From contig JARUHJ010000003.1 of NCBI GenBank assembly GCA_029667085.1, forward strand, positions 310,001 to 374,000: a DNA stretch of 64,000 nt, given 5' to 3'. Below, piece by piece: positions 53,798 through 63,944 of the stretch. The stretch is from Deltaproteobacteria bacterium IMCC39524 (lineage in GTDB: Bacteria > Desulfobacterota > Desulfuromonadia > Desulfuromonadales > BM103). The notes below the pieces were generated by a model, which saw only the letters and a list, made by a program, of their open reading frames with translations, was not told where the DNA came from and searched no databases. The position numbers were made by a program, and so were the translations under genes. Within the stretch, counting starts at the first letter, position 1. Each line of letters begins with the position of its first letter.

Positions 53798-54484
53798 ATG
53801 CACGTCCAACTTCTGTCACACACTCCTATTCCTGAACAGGTCGTTGCAGCTGCCGCGCGGCTTTGCTATTCCGAATCTTCCATTGAGCAATTGCTTGGTC
53901 AGGCACCAGAACAGATCGCCAAGATGTTGCAGAAGATCCTTGAACTAGGCCACTTCTCGGTCCTTGAACACGCATCTTTCACCTTTGGTATTGAAGGTAT
54001 CAGCCGCGCCTGCTCCCACCAGCTTGTGCGACATCGAATCGCCTCATTTTCGCAACAGAGCCAGCGTTATGTTTCTCATGAACAGCAGTTCGAATTAATC
54101 GTCCCCGAGAGTATTCGCGAACACCAGTCTTTGCTAAAACGTTTTGAAACGCATATGCAGGTTACTCACGAGCTCTACAGAGACCTGATGGATGTAGGTG
54201 TTCCCGCTGAGGATGCCCGCTTCGTACTGCCCAACGCGGCATCTACCAAGCTGGTGATGACCATGAATGCCCGCGAGCTACATCATTTCTTCGCGCTGCG
54301 TTGCTGTCGCCGGGCCCAGTGGGAGATTCAGGCGCTGGCCAAAGAAATGTTGCAGTTGGCACGAGAGGCTTCATCTCTTCTCTTTGCTGAGGCCGGCCCC
54401 GGATGTCTGAAGCGGCCTTGCCCTGAAGGTGCTATGACCTGCGGTGAGATCAAAGCCGTTCGTGAAGAGTATTGGCAACTGTAA
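53798..54484 (+). CDS. thyX: Flavin-dependent thymidylate synthase
   Basis: 228 residues from ATG 53798; a longer frame starts inside the hairpin region. The ThyX signature RHRIASFSQQSQRYV (RHRxxSxxxxSQR) is complete. FSVLEHASFTFGIEGISR and LRCCRRAQWEIQ also match. It makes dTMP from dUMP with FAD and methylene-folate. It shares folate chemistry with TrmFO in this window. Confidence 0.97.
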   Translation: MHVQLLSHTPIPEQVVAAAARLCYSESSIEQLLGQAPEQIAKMLQKILELGHFSVLEHASFTFGIEGISRACSHQLVRHRIASFSQQSQRYVSHEQQFELIVPESIREHQSLLKRFETHMQVTHELYRDLMDVGVPAEDARFVLPNAASTKLVMTMNARELHHFFALRCCRRAQWEIQALAKEMLQLAREASSLLFAEAGPGCLKRPCPEGAMTCGEIKAVREEYWQL

Positions 54485-54492
54485 ATCAACCC

Positions 54493-54524
54493 TGAACCTG
54501 TGATTTTTGATAATGCCAGGTTCA
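54493..54524 (+). other. Hairpin between thyX and prfA
   Basis: Perfect 8-base arms TGAACCTG and CAGGTTCA with a 16-base loop. No T-run follows, so read-through into prfA is likely. Confidence 0.4.
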
Positions 54525-54549
54525 ACATCAAGAACGATGACAGATCCCC

Positions 54550-55617
54550 ATGCTGAATAAACTTGAAGAAGTCGCTGACCGTTTTCGCGAGGTAGAGGGC
54601 TTGCTCTCTGACCCAACGGTGTTGAACGATCAGAACCGTTATCGTGCACTGACCATAGAGCACTCTGAGCTGATTGATGTCGTTAAAGATTACGAACGTT
54701 GCTGTCGTATCAGAGAGGAAATTGCCGCTAGCCAGGAGCTTCTTAAGGATCCGGATGCAGAGGTTCGCGAAATGGCGAACGCAGACGTCTCAGAGCTCGA
54801 AACTGAACTAACTGAGCTTGAGGAGCAACTCAAACTCATGCTGCTGCCCAAGGATCCGAATGACCAGAGGAACGTCGTTCTTGAAATCCGCGCCGGTACC
54901 GGTGGTGATGAAGCGGCTCTGTTTGCCGGTGACCTTTTTCGCATGTACTGCCGATATGCCGACCACCAGGGTTGGAAGGTGGAACTTCTCAGTACGGCTG
55001 AATCGGAAGCGGGTGGTTACAAGGAAGTGATCGCCCTGGTCAGCGGTAAAGGGGTTTTCTCACGTTTTAAATATGAGAGCGGCACCCACCGGGTACAGCG
55101 GGTTCCGGAAACCGAGGCCCAGGGGCGGATTCATACTTCGGCTTGTACCGTAGCGGTGATGCCGGAAGCGGATGATGTTGAAGTCGATATTGATCCCTCC
55201 GATCTGCGTATTGACCTCTACCGGGCCTCCGGAGCCGGCGGGCAGCACGTCAACAAGACCGAATCGGCTGTGCGGATAACGCACGTCCCGACCGGGGTTG
55301 TGGTTGCTTGCCAGGATGAAAAATCCCAGCATAAAAATAAAGCCAAGGCGATGAAGGTTCTGAAGTCGCGAATTCTTGATGCCATGCAGGCTGAGCAGCA
55401 CGCGAAGATGGCCGCTGATCGCAAGAGCCAGGTGGGCAGCGGTGATCGCTCCGAGCGGATCCGTACCTATAACTTTCCTCAGGGACGCTGTACGGATCAC
55501 CGCGTTAACCTGACGCTTTACAAGCTTGAAGCCATCATGCAGGGTGATCTTGATGAAGTTATCGACACCTTGACGACCCATGCCCAGGCCGAATTGATGG
55601 CCGGGCAGGACAGCTGA
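54550..55617 (+). CDS. prfA: Peptide chain release factor 1
   Basis: 355 residues. GGQ motif in [18 protein letters not shown] and the PxT-like codon-recognition region ([17 protein letters not shown]). It releases peptides at UAA and UAG. prmC, which methylates the GGQ Gln, follows after 17 bases. Confidence 0.98.
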   Translation: MLNKLEEVADRFREVEGLLSDPTVLNDQNRYRALTIEHSELIDVVKDYERCCRIREEIAASQELLKDPDAEVREMANADVSELETELTELEEQLKLMLLPKDPNDQRNVVLEIRAGTGGDEAALFAGDLFRMYCRYADHQGWKVELLSTAESEAGGYKEVIALVSGKGVFSRFKYESGTHRVQRVPETEAQGRIHTSACTVAVMPEADDVEVDIDPSDLRIDLYRASGAGGQHVNKTESAVRITHVPTGVVVACQDEKSQHKNKAKAMKVLKSRILDAMQAEQHAKMAADRKSQVGSGDRSERIRTYNFPQGRCTDHRVNLTLYKLEAIMQGDLDEVIDTLTTHAQAELMAGQDS

Positions 55618-55634
55618 TTGCACAGGGAGTTCGC

Positions 55635-56486
55635 TTGACTGAGCGTTGGACGGTTCTCAAAATTCTGCAATGGACGGCAGATTATTTTACTGGCAAGGAG
55701 ATCGCTTCCGCACGTCTGGAAGCGGAGCTGCTGTTGGCGGCCACGCTTGACCTGGACCGGGTCGGCCTCTATGTCAATTTTGAACGTCCGCTTGATTCGT
55801 CTGAGTTGGCGGCTTTTCGCGAACAGGTACAGAGGCGCGCCAAAGGCGAGCCGGTTCAGTATATCCTTGGTGAAACAGAGTTCTGGTCTTTGCCTTTCAC
55901 GGTCAGTCCGGCAGTTCTGGTGCCGCGCGCGGATACGGAAGTTCTGGTCGAGGAAGCTTTGTCGCGGATCGAAGGGCCTGTTCATCTTCTCGATGTCGGT
56001 ACGGGCAGCGGTGCTATCGCGGTCGCTATGGCTCACGAAAAGCCAGAAATTCAAGTTACGGCTCTTGATTGCAGTGAAGAGGCCCTGCACGTGGCTCGTG
56101 GCAACGCCGAACGCAACGGGGTGGCAGAGCGAGTGAGCTGTCTTGCCGGTGACCTGGCCGAGCTGCCACCTGGCCCCTTTGCAATGGTGGTGAGTAACCC
56201 ACCCTATATCCCGACTGCGGATTGTGAGCAGTTGATGACGGAGGTTCGTGACCATGAGCCTCGTCTGGCTCTCGATGGTGGCAAAGATGGTTTAACCGCT
56301 TATCGTCAGCTTACGTCCCAGTCCGGGGAGATACTCCTTGCGGGGGGCTGGTTGCTGGTTGAGGTTGGTATAGGTCAGGCCGAAGACGTTGTCGCTCTGT
56401 TCGAGGCGGCCGGTCTTGCCGAGATCTCATCTCGTGATGACTATGCTGGCATTCCCCGGGTTGTCGCGGGGCGTAAAAAGCTTTAA
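55635..56486 (+). CDS. prmC: Release-factor glutamine methyltransferase
   Basis: 283 residues from a TTG with AGGGAG upstream. SAM-binding LLDVGTGSGAIAVA and the catalytic NPPYIP are present, as is the N-terminal helical domain with PVQYILGETEFW. It methylates the GGQ Gln of PrfA, its upstream neighbour. Confidence 0.97.
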   Translation: MTERWTVLKILQWTADYFTGKEIASARLEAELLLAATLDLDRVGLYVNFERPLDSSELAAFREQVQRRAKGEPVQYILGETEFWSLPFTVSPAVLVPRADTEVLVEEALSRIEGPVHLLDVGTGSGAIAVAMAHEKPEIQVTALDCSEEALHVARGNAERNGVAERVSCLAGDLAELPPGPFAMVVSNPPYIPTADCEQLMTEVRDHEPRLALDGGKDGLTAYRQLTSQSGEILLAGGWLLVEVGIGQAEDVVALFEAAGLAEISSRDDYAGIPRVVAGRKKL

Positions 56487-56562
56487 CCTTTCGGTCGCGT
56501 AGCCCTTTTCTTCGAGCCCTCTGCGGGCCCTGTGGTAAATAGATTACAAGAGGTAAGAAACT

Positions 56563-57816
56563 TTGGATAAGTTGATCATACATGGTGGCAAACGACTGTC
56601 CGGCGAGGTTGCTGTGAGCGGAGCCAAGAACGCTGCCTTGCCGCTCCTTTTTGCCACATTGCTCTCTCCCGGGCCGCATCGGTTGGGGAATCTCCCGCGT
56701 CTGCGTGATATCACGACTGCCGAGCGATTACTGGCAGAGCTTGGCGCCGAGGTGGATAGCAGTAACGGCACCTTGAAAATTGCGACCGAGCAGATCAACA
56801 GCATGGAAGCTCCTTATGAACTGGTGCGTACCATGCGTGCATCGGTTCTGGTTCTTGGCCCGCTGCTGGCTCGTTATGGTAAAGCTCGGGTCAGCCTGCC
56901 CGGCGGTTGCGCTATTGGCGCGCGGCCGATTAACCTGCATCTCAAGGGACTCGAAGCCATGGGCGCAGAGATTCATCTTGAGAACGGTTACGTCGAGGCC
57001 AGCGCTGCCCGCCTGGAAGGAGCCCGCATCCACTTTGATGTGCCGACCGTTGGTGGCACTGAAAATCTGATGATGGCGGCGACTCTTGCCCGGGGCACCA
57101 CGATTCTTGAGAATGCTGCACGTGAGCCGGAAATTATTGATCTTGCCAACGCCTTGCAGGGTATGGGTGCCTCTATCGAGGGCGCCGGCACCGATACCAT
57201 AACGATCGAGGGCGTTGACGATCTTTCGCCGATGGATTACCAGGTGATGCCCGATCGCATCGAGGCCGGAACCTTCCTGGTGGCGGCTGCCATGACCGGC
57301 GGCCGGGTTGGCGTTAAAGGTGGTTGTGCCGAACATATGGAGGCGCTGCTCAGCAAGCTTGAAGAAGCTGGCGCAACGGTGGCAGCGACGCCGGAAACCC
57401 TCTGGGTTGAAGGGCCGCAGGAGATTCAGTCAGTTAACATCAAGACCCAGCCGCATCCGGGTTTTCCGACCGATATGCAAGCTCAATTCATGGCGATGAT
57501 GTCCCTCGGTAACGGCACCAGCATGATTACCGAAGCGGTTTTCGAGAATCGATTCATGCACGTCAGCGAACTGCAGCGGATGGGTGCAGACATCTCTATC
57601 GAAGGTCATACCGCTGCCGTTAAAGGGGTCTCGGCTTTACATGGCGCACCGGTCATGGCGACCGACCTGCGTGCCAGCGCCAGTCTGGTGCTCGCCGGGT
57701 TGGCTGCGGACAATACCACCGAGATCAGCCGCATCTATCACCTGGATCGCGGTTATGAAAACCTGGAAGAGAAGTTCCGCAGTCTGGGTGCGGATATTGA
57801 ACGCGTCCCGGGATAA
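56563..57816 (+). CDS. murA: UDP-N-acetylglucosamine 1-carboxyvinyltransferase
   Basis: 417 residues from a TTG preceded by AGAGG. The fosfomycin-target Cys116 is in [11 protein letters not shown], and substrate residues KNAALP near 22 and [11 protein letters not shown] are present. It commits UDP-GlcNAc to peptidoglycan. It separates prmC from the his operon. Confidence 0.97.
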   Translation: MDKLIIHGGKRLSGEVAVSGAKNAALPLLFATLLSPGPHRLGNLPRLRDITTAERLLAELGAEVDSSNGTLKIATEQINSMEAPYELVRTMRASVLVLGPLLARYGKARVSLPGGCAIGARPINLHLKGLEAMGAEIHLENGYVEASAARLEGARIHFDVPTVGGTENLMMAATLARGTTILENAAREPEIIDLANALQGMGASIEGAGTDTITIEGVDDLSPMDYQVMPDRIEAGTFLVAAAMTGGRVGVKGGCAEHMEALLSKLEEAGATVAATPETLWVEGPQEIQSVNIKTQPHPGFPTDMQAQFMAMMSLGNGTSMITEAVFENRFMHVSELQRMGADISIEGHTAAVKGVSALHGAPVMATDLRASASLVLAGLAADNTTEISRIYHLDRGYENLEEKFRSLGADIERVPG

Positions 57817-57907
57817 AATTAAAGTGACTTTGATGGCACTCACTAGGTACACTGAGTAGTTGTCGAACCTTCTGTTGATTACAGCCCGTCACCAACTGGA
57901 TTAAAAT

Positions 57908-58570
57908 ATGAATGACTATTTGACCTTCGCCCTGCCTAAAGGGCGTATCATGCAGGACTCCATGGAGCTGTTTGCCAAAATTGGCATCACCTGTCCGGAA
58001 ATGGATGATCCTGGTCGCAAGCTGGTTTTTGAAAATCGTGACGATAAATTGCGTTTCATGGCTGTGCGCTCCCAGGATGTTCCGACCTATGTCGAGCAGG
58101 GCTGCGCTGATATTGGTGTGGTCGGGAAAGACACTCTGCTGGAGCAGGATAAAGATCTCTACGAGCCGCTCGACCTTCAATTTGGTTACTGTCGCCTGGT
58201 GGTGGCAGAGCCCAAAGAACTGTGTCAGGATGATGATCCCGCCGGCTGGTCGAATATTCGGGTGGCTAGTAAATACCCCAATATGACAGAAAAATATTTC
58301 GCCGCAAAAGGTGTCCAGGTCGAGGTCATCAAGCTGTACGGATCGATTGAGCTTGCACCGTTGGTCGGCCTGACCGAGCGTATTGTTGACCTGGTGTCGA
58401 CCGGCGGGACCATGCGCGAGAATGGCCTGGTAGAGGTGGAAACGATTGCCGAAGTCACCAGCCGCCTGATTGTGAATCGTGCCAGTCTCAAAACCAAGCA
58501 TCGCCGGATTTCCAAATTGATCGAAGACTTGGAAAAAGTCATCGAAAATGGCCCACGTATTTCCGGCTGA
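57908..58570 (+). CDS. hisG: ATP phosphoribosyltransferase, short form
   Basis: 220 residues, the short HisG form that needs HisZ for allosteric control. FALPKGRIMQDSMELF, CADIGVVGKDTLLE and DLVSTGGTMRENGL match. No hisZ is in the window. It performs the first step of histidine synthesis and opens the operon. Confidence 0.96.
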   Translation: MNDYLTFALPKGRIMQDSMELFAKIGITCPEMDDPGRKLVFENRDDKLRFMAVRSQDVPTYVEQGCADIGVVGKDTLLEQDKDLYEPLDLQFGYCRLVVAEPKELCQDDDPAGWSNIRVASKYPNMTEKYFAAKGVQVEVIKLYGSIELAPLVGLTERIVDLVSTGGTMRENGLVEVETIAEVTSRLIVNRASLKTKHRRISKLIEDLEKVIENGPRISG

Positions 58571-58594
58571 CCTGACCGCCCCAAGGAGATAACC

Positions 58595-59890
58595 ATGATT
58601 CGGTTTCTGCGTTTTTCAGATGCCGGCTTTGCTGAAAACTTTCGCGAGATCAGTGAGCGTGGCGAGTCCACACCGCCCGGAGTGCTTGAAACGGTTCAGG
58701 AGATCCTTAACGATGTCCGGAAACGAGGCGACGCAGCGCTTTTTGAATATACAGAGCGCTTTGATCGTCTCAAGCTGGAGGCTGCAACTCTCGAAGTCTC
58801 TGCTGATGAGATAGCGCAGGCTCTTGCCGCCGTCGATAGCAAAACCCTGGCAACCTTGCAGCTGGCTGCCGATCGGATTGCAGCTTTCCACGCCAAGCAA
58901 AAAGAAGAGACCTGGCTCTCCGACGACGAACCTGATATCCGTTTGGGGCAGATGGTGACTCCACTTGACCGTGTCGGAATTTACGTGCCGGGCGGCAAGG
59001 CTGCTTACCCCTCATCGGTGCTGATGAACGCGGTGCCGGCCAAGGTGGCCGGAGTCGGCGAGATTATCATGGTCGTACCGATGCCTGACGGAGTGGTTAA
59101 TCCCTACGTGCTCACAGCCGCCCATGTTGCAGGCGTCGACAGAATTTTCAAGCTGGGTGGTGCCCAGGCTGTGGCGGCTCTTGCCTACGGCACGGAGACG
59201 GTTCCGAAGGTCGACAAGATTACCGGGCCCGGCAATATTTTTGTGGCCACGGCCAAACGTCTGGTGTTCGGTACGGTCGACATCGACATGATTGCCGGAC
59301 CGAGTGAAATTCTGGTCATCAACGACGGCAGTGGCAACCCCGCGCACATTGCCGCGGACCTGCTCTCGCAAGCCGAGCATGATGAGTTGGCTGCGGCTCT
59401 GCTGATTACGACCGACGAAACTTTTGGTCGGCAAGTTGCCGCGGAGTTGGAATCTCAGCTTCAGGAGCTGTCACGTGCAGCCATCGCCCGTCAGTCGATC
59501 GATAACTTCGGCGCAATTATCCTTGCCCGTGATCTGGATGAAGCGGCTGCCTTCAGTAATAAAATTGCTCCAGAGCACCTTGAGCTTGCGGTTGATGAGT
59601 CCTTTGAACTACTGCCGAAGATAAGACATGCCGGTGCGGTCTTCCTCGGCCACAACACCCCGGAAGCTGCCGGTGACTATCTGGCCGGGCCGAACCACAC
59701 CCTGCCAACCGGTGGCACGGCGCGTTTCTTCTCGCCGCTTGGTACAGAAGACTTCGTCAAAAAATCGAGCTTGATCTCCTTCAGCGCTGAAGGGCTGAAT
59801 CGGTTGGGTGCGGATATTGTTAAAATTGCCGAGCTTGAAGGGCTGGAAGCTCATGCCAGATCAGTTTCGATTCGGCTTGATAAAAACTGA
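58595..59890 (+). CDS. hisD: Histidinol dehydrogenase
   Basis: 431 residues. Diagnostic regions are YVPGGKAAYPSSVLMNAVPAK, GPGNIFVATAKR, the IAGPSE loop and AEHDELAAALL with zinc-site Gln, His and Asp residues. It oxidises histidinol to histidine in two steps. It follows hisG by 24 bases and is followed by a repeat. Confidence 0.97.
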   Translation: MIRFLRFSDAGFAENFREISERGESTPPGVLETVQEILNDVRKRGDAALFEYTERFDRLKLEAATLEVSADEIAQALAAVDSKTLATLQLAADRIAAFHAKQKEETWLSDDEPDIRLGQMVTPLDRVGIYVPGGKAAYPSSVLMNAVPAKVAGVGEIIMVVPMPDGVVNPYVLTAAHVAGVDRIFKLGGAQAVAALAYGTETVPKVDKITGPGNIFVATAKRLVFGTVDIDMIAGPSEILVINDGSGNPAHIAADLLSQAEHDELAAALLITTDETFGRQVAAELESQLQELSRAAIARQSIDNFGAIILARDLDEAAAFSNKIAPEHLELAVDESFELLPKIRHAGAVFLGHNTPEAAGDYLAGPNHTLPTGGTARFFSPLGTEDFVKKSSLISFSAEGLNRLGADIVKIAELEGLEAHARSVSIRLDKN

Positions 59891-59924
59891 TCATAAAGTA
59901 CTGTACGAGTTTGTTGGTCTGTTA

Positions 59925-60002
59925 ACCACGAAGAGCACTAAGACCACGAAGATAAAATTAACCTTAGCAGGCTTTCTTCGCGTTCTTCGTGTCCTTCGTG
60001 GT
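59925..60002. repeat. TTCGTGGT palindromic repeat, copy 1
   Basis: Begins ACCACGAAGAGCAC and ends CTTCGTGTCCTTCGTGGT, so its ends are inverted copies; smaller CACGAAG units lie inside. It sits between hisD and hisB. Confidence 0.85.
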
Positions 60003-60074
60003 GCAAAACGCCAAGATTATTGTTGGTTGTAAAAGAGGCAAAAGCAAGTCAGTCAATTTCTGATGGAGGAACCC

Positions 60075-60665
60075 ATGGCAAGGACAGCTACGATTAATCG
60101 TAGTACCAAAGAGACCAGCATTAAATTAACTCTCGAGTTGGATGGTCGCGGGGAGCACCAGGTTGAATCCGGAGTGCCTTTCTTCGATCATATGCTGACC
60201 CAGATCGCTCGCCACGGTTTTTTCGATCTGCAACTCGACGCAAAAGGCGACCTGGAGATAGATGCCCACCATACGGTTGAGGATGTCGGGATCTGTCTCG
60301 GTGAAGCTTTCAAAAAAGCGCTTGGTGACAAGACCGGGATCCGTCGTTACGGCCGAGGGACCATGCCGATGCATGAAGCGCTGGCAGCGGTTATCCTCGA
60401 TTTCTCGGGGCGTCCATTCCTGGTCTTCAATGTGCCCCTGCCGAAAGCGCAGGTTGGTAACTTCGAACTGGAGCTGGTCGAAGAGTTTTTTACCGCCTTC
60501 TGTAACCACTCCGGTGCCAATGTGCACGTGAACCTGGCTTATGGCGACAACCTGCATCATATTGTCGAAGCGGTTTTTAAGGCCTTTGCACGAGCTCTTG
60601 ATGATGCAACCCAGTTTGACTCCCGTATTGAAGGAGTCCTTTCTTCAAAGGGCTCTCTTGAGTAG
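60075..60665 (+). CDS. hisB: Imidazoleglycerol-phosphate dehydratase
   Basis: 196 residues from ATG 60075, with GGAGG five bases upstream; the ATG 12 bases earlier lacks such a site. Metal-binding HHTVEDVGI and the later [15 protein letters not shown] are present, as is [16 protein letters not shown]. It is the monofunctional form without the phosphatase domain. Confidence 0.97.
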   Translation: MARTATINRSTKETSIKLTLELDGRGEHQVESGVPFFDHMLTQIARHGFFDLQLDAKGDLEIDAHHTVEDVGICLGEAFKKALGDKTGIRRYGRGTMPMHEALAAVILDFSGRPFLVFNVPLPKAQVGNFELELVEEFFTAFCNHSGANVHVNLAYGDNLHHIVEAVFKAFARALDDATQFDSRIEGVLSSKGSLE

Positions 60666-60694
60666 AGATGGGCAAGTACGATTAGGAACAAAGA

Positions 60695-61318
60695 ATGATC
60701 ACGATCATCGATTATGAAATGGGGAACCTGCGCAGCGTCGAAAAAGCTTTTGAAAAGCTTGGCTATGCAGCCAGGGTCAGCAGCAACCCCGCAGACCTTG
60801 AGCATACGGACAAAATCGTTCTGCCCGGTGTCGGCGCTTTCCGCGATTGCATCAACAATCTGCGTGCCGGCGGTTTCGTCGAGCCGTTGCTGCAGCATGT
60901 AGCGGCTGGCAAGCCGTTGCTCGGTATCTGTGTTGGTATGCAGATGCTCTTTGATGAGAGTGAAGAGTTTGGTCGTCATCAGGGTTTGGGGCTGGTCCCC
61001 GGCAAAGTGGTTCGCTTCCCGGCAGGAATGGAAGAGGCTGGCGAGCGCCTCAAGGTGCCCCATATGGGCTGGAACACTATTCAGATCAAGCAAGACGCCC
61101 CGATTTTTAAGGGCACTGCCGAAGGCAGCTACGTCTATTTCGTGCATTCCTATTATTGCTCTGCCGATAATCAGGATGATGTGGCGGCGAGCTGTCGCTA
61201 CGGTGAGATCGAGTTTTGTGCTGCAATCTGGCGTGACAACCTTATGGCCACCCAATTTCATCCCGAGAAGAGCCAGGACATCGGCCTGAACATATTTAAG
61301 AATTTTGGAGAGCTGTAA
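60695..61318 (+). CDS. hisH: Imidazole glycerol phosphate synthase, glutaminase subunit
   Basis: 207 residues. Class I glutamine amidotransferase with nucleophile Cys in LGICVGMQML and the His-Glu pair in QFHPEKS. It feeds ammonia to HisF. Its stop codon abuts the hisA start. Confidence 0.97.
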   Translation: MITIIDYEMGNLRSVEKAFEKLGYAARVSSNPADLEHTDKIVLPGVGAFRDCINNLRAGGFVEPLLQHVAAGKPLLGICVGMQMLFDESEEFGRHQGLGLVPGKVVRFPAGMEEAGERLKVPHMGWNTIQIKQDAPIFKGTAEGSYVYFVHSYYCSADNQDDVAASCRYGEIEFCAAIWRDNLMATQFHPEKSQDIGLNIFKNFGEL

Positions 61319-62047
61319 ATGATCATTCTCCCGGCAATTGATCTCAAGGAAGGCCGCTGTGTCCGTCTGGAGCAGGGCTTGATGGATAAGGATACTGTTT
61401 ACAACGACAACCCCGGCGAGCAGGCGCGCATCTGGCAGGACCAGGGTGGCGAACTGCTGCACATCGTTGATCTGGATGGTGCTTTCGCCGGGGTGCCGAA
61501 GAATAAAGAGGCGATCAAGGCGATCGTCGATGCTATCGACATCCCTTCGGAACTGGGGGGTGGTATCCGTGATATGCAGACCATTGAAGCCTATCTGGAG
61601 TTGGGTATCGACCGGGTGATTCTCGGAACAATCGCCAAGGAGAAGCCGTCGCTGGTCGAAGAAGCCTGCAAGAATTTTCCGGGCCGGATCGTGGTCGGCA
61701 TCGACGCCAAGGACGGCCTGGTGGCGATACGCGGCTGGGCAGATGTCACTGAGAAAAAAGCAACCGAGATGGCCAAGGAGATGGAAGGCTTTGGTGTCGA
61801 GGCGATTATCTATACCGATATTGCCCGCGACGGCATGATGCAGGGGCCGAATATCGAGGCGACCAGGGCACTGGCCGAGTCAATCAATATCCAGGTGATC
61901 GCTTCAGGTGGCCTCTCGACTCTTGATGATATCCGCCGTTTGATAGCGATTGAGTCCTCCGGGGTGACCGGAGTGATCACCGGCAAGGCGATTTATTCTG
62001 GTGCCATTGATTTGCGTGAAGCTGTGGCCTTAACCAAAAACAATTGA
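61319..62047 (+). CDS. hisA: Phosphoribosylformimino-5-aminoimidazole carboxamide ribotide isomerase
   Basis: 242 residues, TIM barrel. Starts [19 protein letters not shown], with catalytic Asp near 8 and [12 protein letters not shown]. It follows hisH with no gap. It catalyses the Amadori isomerisation before HisHF. Confidence 0.97.
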   Translation: MIILPAIDLKEGRCVRLEQGLMDKDTVYNDNPGEQARIWQDQGGELLHIVDLDGAFAGVPKNKEAIKAIVDAIDIPSELGGGIRDMQTIEAYLELGIDRVILGTIAKEKPSLVEEACKNFPGRIVVGIDAKDGLVAIRGWADVTEKKATEMAKEMEGFGVEAIIYTDIARDGMMQGPNIEATRALAESINIQVIASGGLSTLDDIRRLIAIESSGVTGVITGKAIYSGAIDLREAVALTKNN

Positions 62048-62048
62048 A

Positions 62049-62129
62049 ACACGAAGAAATTGAAGGCCACGAAGTGAAACAAAGACGAGCTCCACTATTG
62101 TTAAGGTTTTTCTCAGTGTTCTTCGTGGT
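62049..62129. repeat. TTCGTGGT palindromic repeat, copy 2
   Basis: Begins ACACGAAG and ends CTTCGTGGT. It is more diverged in the middle than copies 1 and 3. It starts two bases after the hisA stop and fills the gap to hisF. Confidence 0.8.
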
Positions 62130-62156
62130 AAACGATTTTGAAATGATTGGTAACCA

Positions 62157-62924
62157 ATGCTAGCAAAACGAATTATTCCCTGCCTCGACGTTAAGGACGG
62201 CCGGGTTGTCAAAGGGGTCAACTTTGTCGGCCTGCGCGACGCCGGAGACCCGGTTGAAGCCGCTGAGGCTTACTGTGAGCAGGGCGCCGACGAGCTGACC
62301 TTCCTCGACATCACCGCCTCGAGCGACAAGCGCAATATCATCCTCGATGTGGTTCGCGAGACCGCTGAGAGGGTGTTCATGCCGCTGACCGTAGGCGGCG
62401 GGGTGCGCGAAGTCTCAGACATTCGCAACCTGCTTAACGCCGGAGCCGATAAGGTTTCGATTAACACGGCTGCCGTGCATCGCCCGGAGTTTGTTCGCGA
62501 AGCAGCTGAGCGTTTTGGCTCGCAGTGCATCGTTGTGGCGATCGATGCCCGTCGAGTGCCGGACAGTGACCCGCTGGCGTGGGAAGTCTACACTCATGGT
62601 GGCCGTAACCCGACCGGAATTGACGCCCTGGAATGGGCGGAACGGATGGCTGACTATGGCGCCGGAGAAATTCTTCTCACGTCCATGGATTGTGATGGCA
62701 CCAAGGATGGTTATGACATCCCCCTGACCCGCGCGGTCAGTGATCGTGTCGAAATCCCGGTGATCGCTTCAGGTGGCGTGGGGAATCTTGAACATATTCG
62801 TGAAGGGTTGGTTGAGGGCGCTGCCAGTGCGGCCCTTGCGGCAAGCATTTTCCATTTTCGGGAGTACACGATTGGGGAATGTAAGGAATATCTCAAGAAA
62901 AATGATGTGCCCGTGAGACTTTAA
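62157..62924 (+). CDS. hisF: Imidazole glycerol phosphate synthase, cyclase subunit
   Basis: 255 residues. Starts [21 protein letters not shown]; catalytic Asp11 and a later Asp in [12 protein letters not shown]. It forms imidazole glycerol phosphate and AICAR with HisH. Confidence 0.98.
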   Translation: MLAKRIIPCLDVKDGRVVKGVNFVGLRDAGDPVEAAEAYCEQGADELTFLDITASSDKRNIILDVVRETAERVFMPLTVGGGVREVSDIRNLLNAGADKVSINTAAVHRPEFVREAAERFGSQCIVVAIDARRVPDSDPLAWEVYTHGGRNPTGIDALEWAERMADYGAGEILLTSMDCDGTKDGYDIPLTRAVSDRVEIPVIASGGVGNLEHIREGLVEGAASAALAASIFHFREYTIGECKEYLKKNDVPVRL

Positions 62925-62936
62925 GATTATTGATGA

Positions 62937-63020
62937 ACCACGAAGAGCACGAAATGCACGAAGAAAACTTAAAAAATGTTTTTAAAAGCTTTACTCTCTG
63001 GGCTTCGTGTCCTTCGTGGT
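62937..63020. repeat. TTCGTGGT palindromic repeat, copy 3
   Basis: Begins ACCACGAAGAGCACGAA and ends CTTCGTGTCCTTCGTGGT, almost the same ends as copy 1. It lies between hisF and hisE. Confidence 0.85.
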
Positions 63021-63040
63021 GAACAAAAAGGGTTCAAATT

Positions 63041-63367
63041 ATGAAAGAACGTAACGATATTTTGGCTGCCGTCTACCAGGTGGTCCAGGATCGTAAGCAG
63101 AATCCGTCTGAAAAATCCTACGTGGCATCACTTTACGCTAAAGGCCTTGATAAGATTCTCGGCAAGATCGGTGAGGAGGCTACGGAAGTTGCTGTGGCCG
63201 GTAAGGGTGGCGAGGTCGACGAAGTGGTCAGTGAAGTGGCCGACTTATGGTTCCATACCCTGGTGCTGCTGAGTTATTACGATTTGCCCCCTGAAAAAAT
63301 TTATGCAGAGCTGGAGCGCCGTTTCGGCCTGTCCGGTCTGAAAGAAAAAGCCAGTCGTAAAAGCTGA
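63041..63367 (+). CDS. hisE: Phosphoribosyl-ATP pyrophosphatase
   Basis: 108 residues. The MazG-like motif KIGEEATEVAVA and VVSEVADLWFHTLVLL are present. It does the second step of the pathway. It is monofunctional; a hisI cyclohydrolase gene is not in the window. Confidence 0.96.
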   Translation: MKERNDILAAVYQVVQDRKQNPSEKSYVASLYAKGLDKILGKIGEEATEVAVAGKGGEVDEVVSEVADLWFHTLVLLSYYDLPPEKIYAELERRFGLSGLKEKASRKS

Positions 63368-63402
63368 CACTTTTGGCAATTAAGGGGCTCTTCTCATCAA
63401 AT

Positions 63403-63430
63403 TCTCTGAGCCCTCTGTGTCTCTGTGGTA
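63403..63430. repeat. Worn half of a related dispersed repeat
   Basis: TCTCTGAGCCCTCTGTGTCTC and TGTGGTAA recall the right ends of ACAGAGG-type dispersed repeats. A similar piece (GAGCCCTCTGCGGGCCCTGTGGTAA) lies upstream of murA at about 56514-56538. Weak, but the same structure recurs. Confidence 0.4.
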
Positions 63431-63479
63431 AGGCTTTTGCCAGGCCCTATACTTAAAAGCTTTAAGGAGATAGCAAGGA

Positions 63480-63923
63480 ATGAGTATCCAGGATCAATTG
63501 CTTGATGCGATGAAGGTGGCGATGAAGGCGAAAGACAGCTTGCGTCTGACCACGATTCGTATGGCCCGTACCGCTTTGAAGAACGTTGAGATAGACACGC
63601 GTCAGGAGCTTGATGAGGCCGCTGCGATCAAGGTTCTTTCGACCCTGGTCAAGCAGAGGCGGGAGGCAGCGGAAGCCTACCGCGAAACGCGCCCGGAGCT
63701 GGCTGAAAAGGAAGAGTTGGAAGTCGTGATCCTGCAGGAGTTTCTGCCGGCTCAGTTGAGCGAGGCCGAGATTGAGGCGTTGGTGGCCAAGGCGGTCGCC
63801 GAAAGTGGTGCTGGTTCCATGAAGGATATGGGTGCGGTTATGAAACTGGTTACCCCACAAACCACCGGTCGAGCCGATGGTAAACTGGTCAGCAACCTGG
63901 TTCGCAAACTTCTGGCGGGGTAA
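63480..63923 (+). CDS. GatB/YqeY domain protein
   Basis: 147 residues. The start SIQDQLLDAMKVAMKAKDSLRL and the end AGSMKDMGAVMKLVTPQTTGRADGKLVS are typical of YqeY. The domain is related to the tRNA-binding tail of GatB; the function of free copies is unclear. It follows hisE and precedes cvpA by 21 bases. Confidence 0.93.
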   Translation: MSIQDQLLDAMKVAMKAKDSLRLTTIRMARTALKNVEIDTRQELDEAAAIKVLSTLVKQRREAAEAYRETRPELAEKEELEVVILQEFLPAQLSEAEIEALVAKAVAESGAGSMKDMGAVMKLVTPQTTGRADGKLVSNLVRKLLAG

Positions 63924-63944
63924 GCCAAAGGAGCTGTTTCTTAT

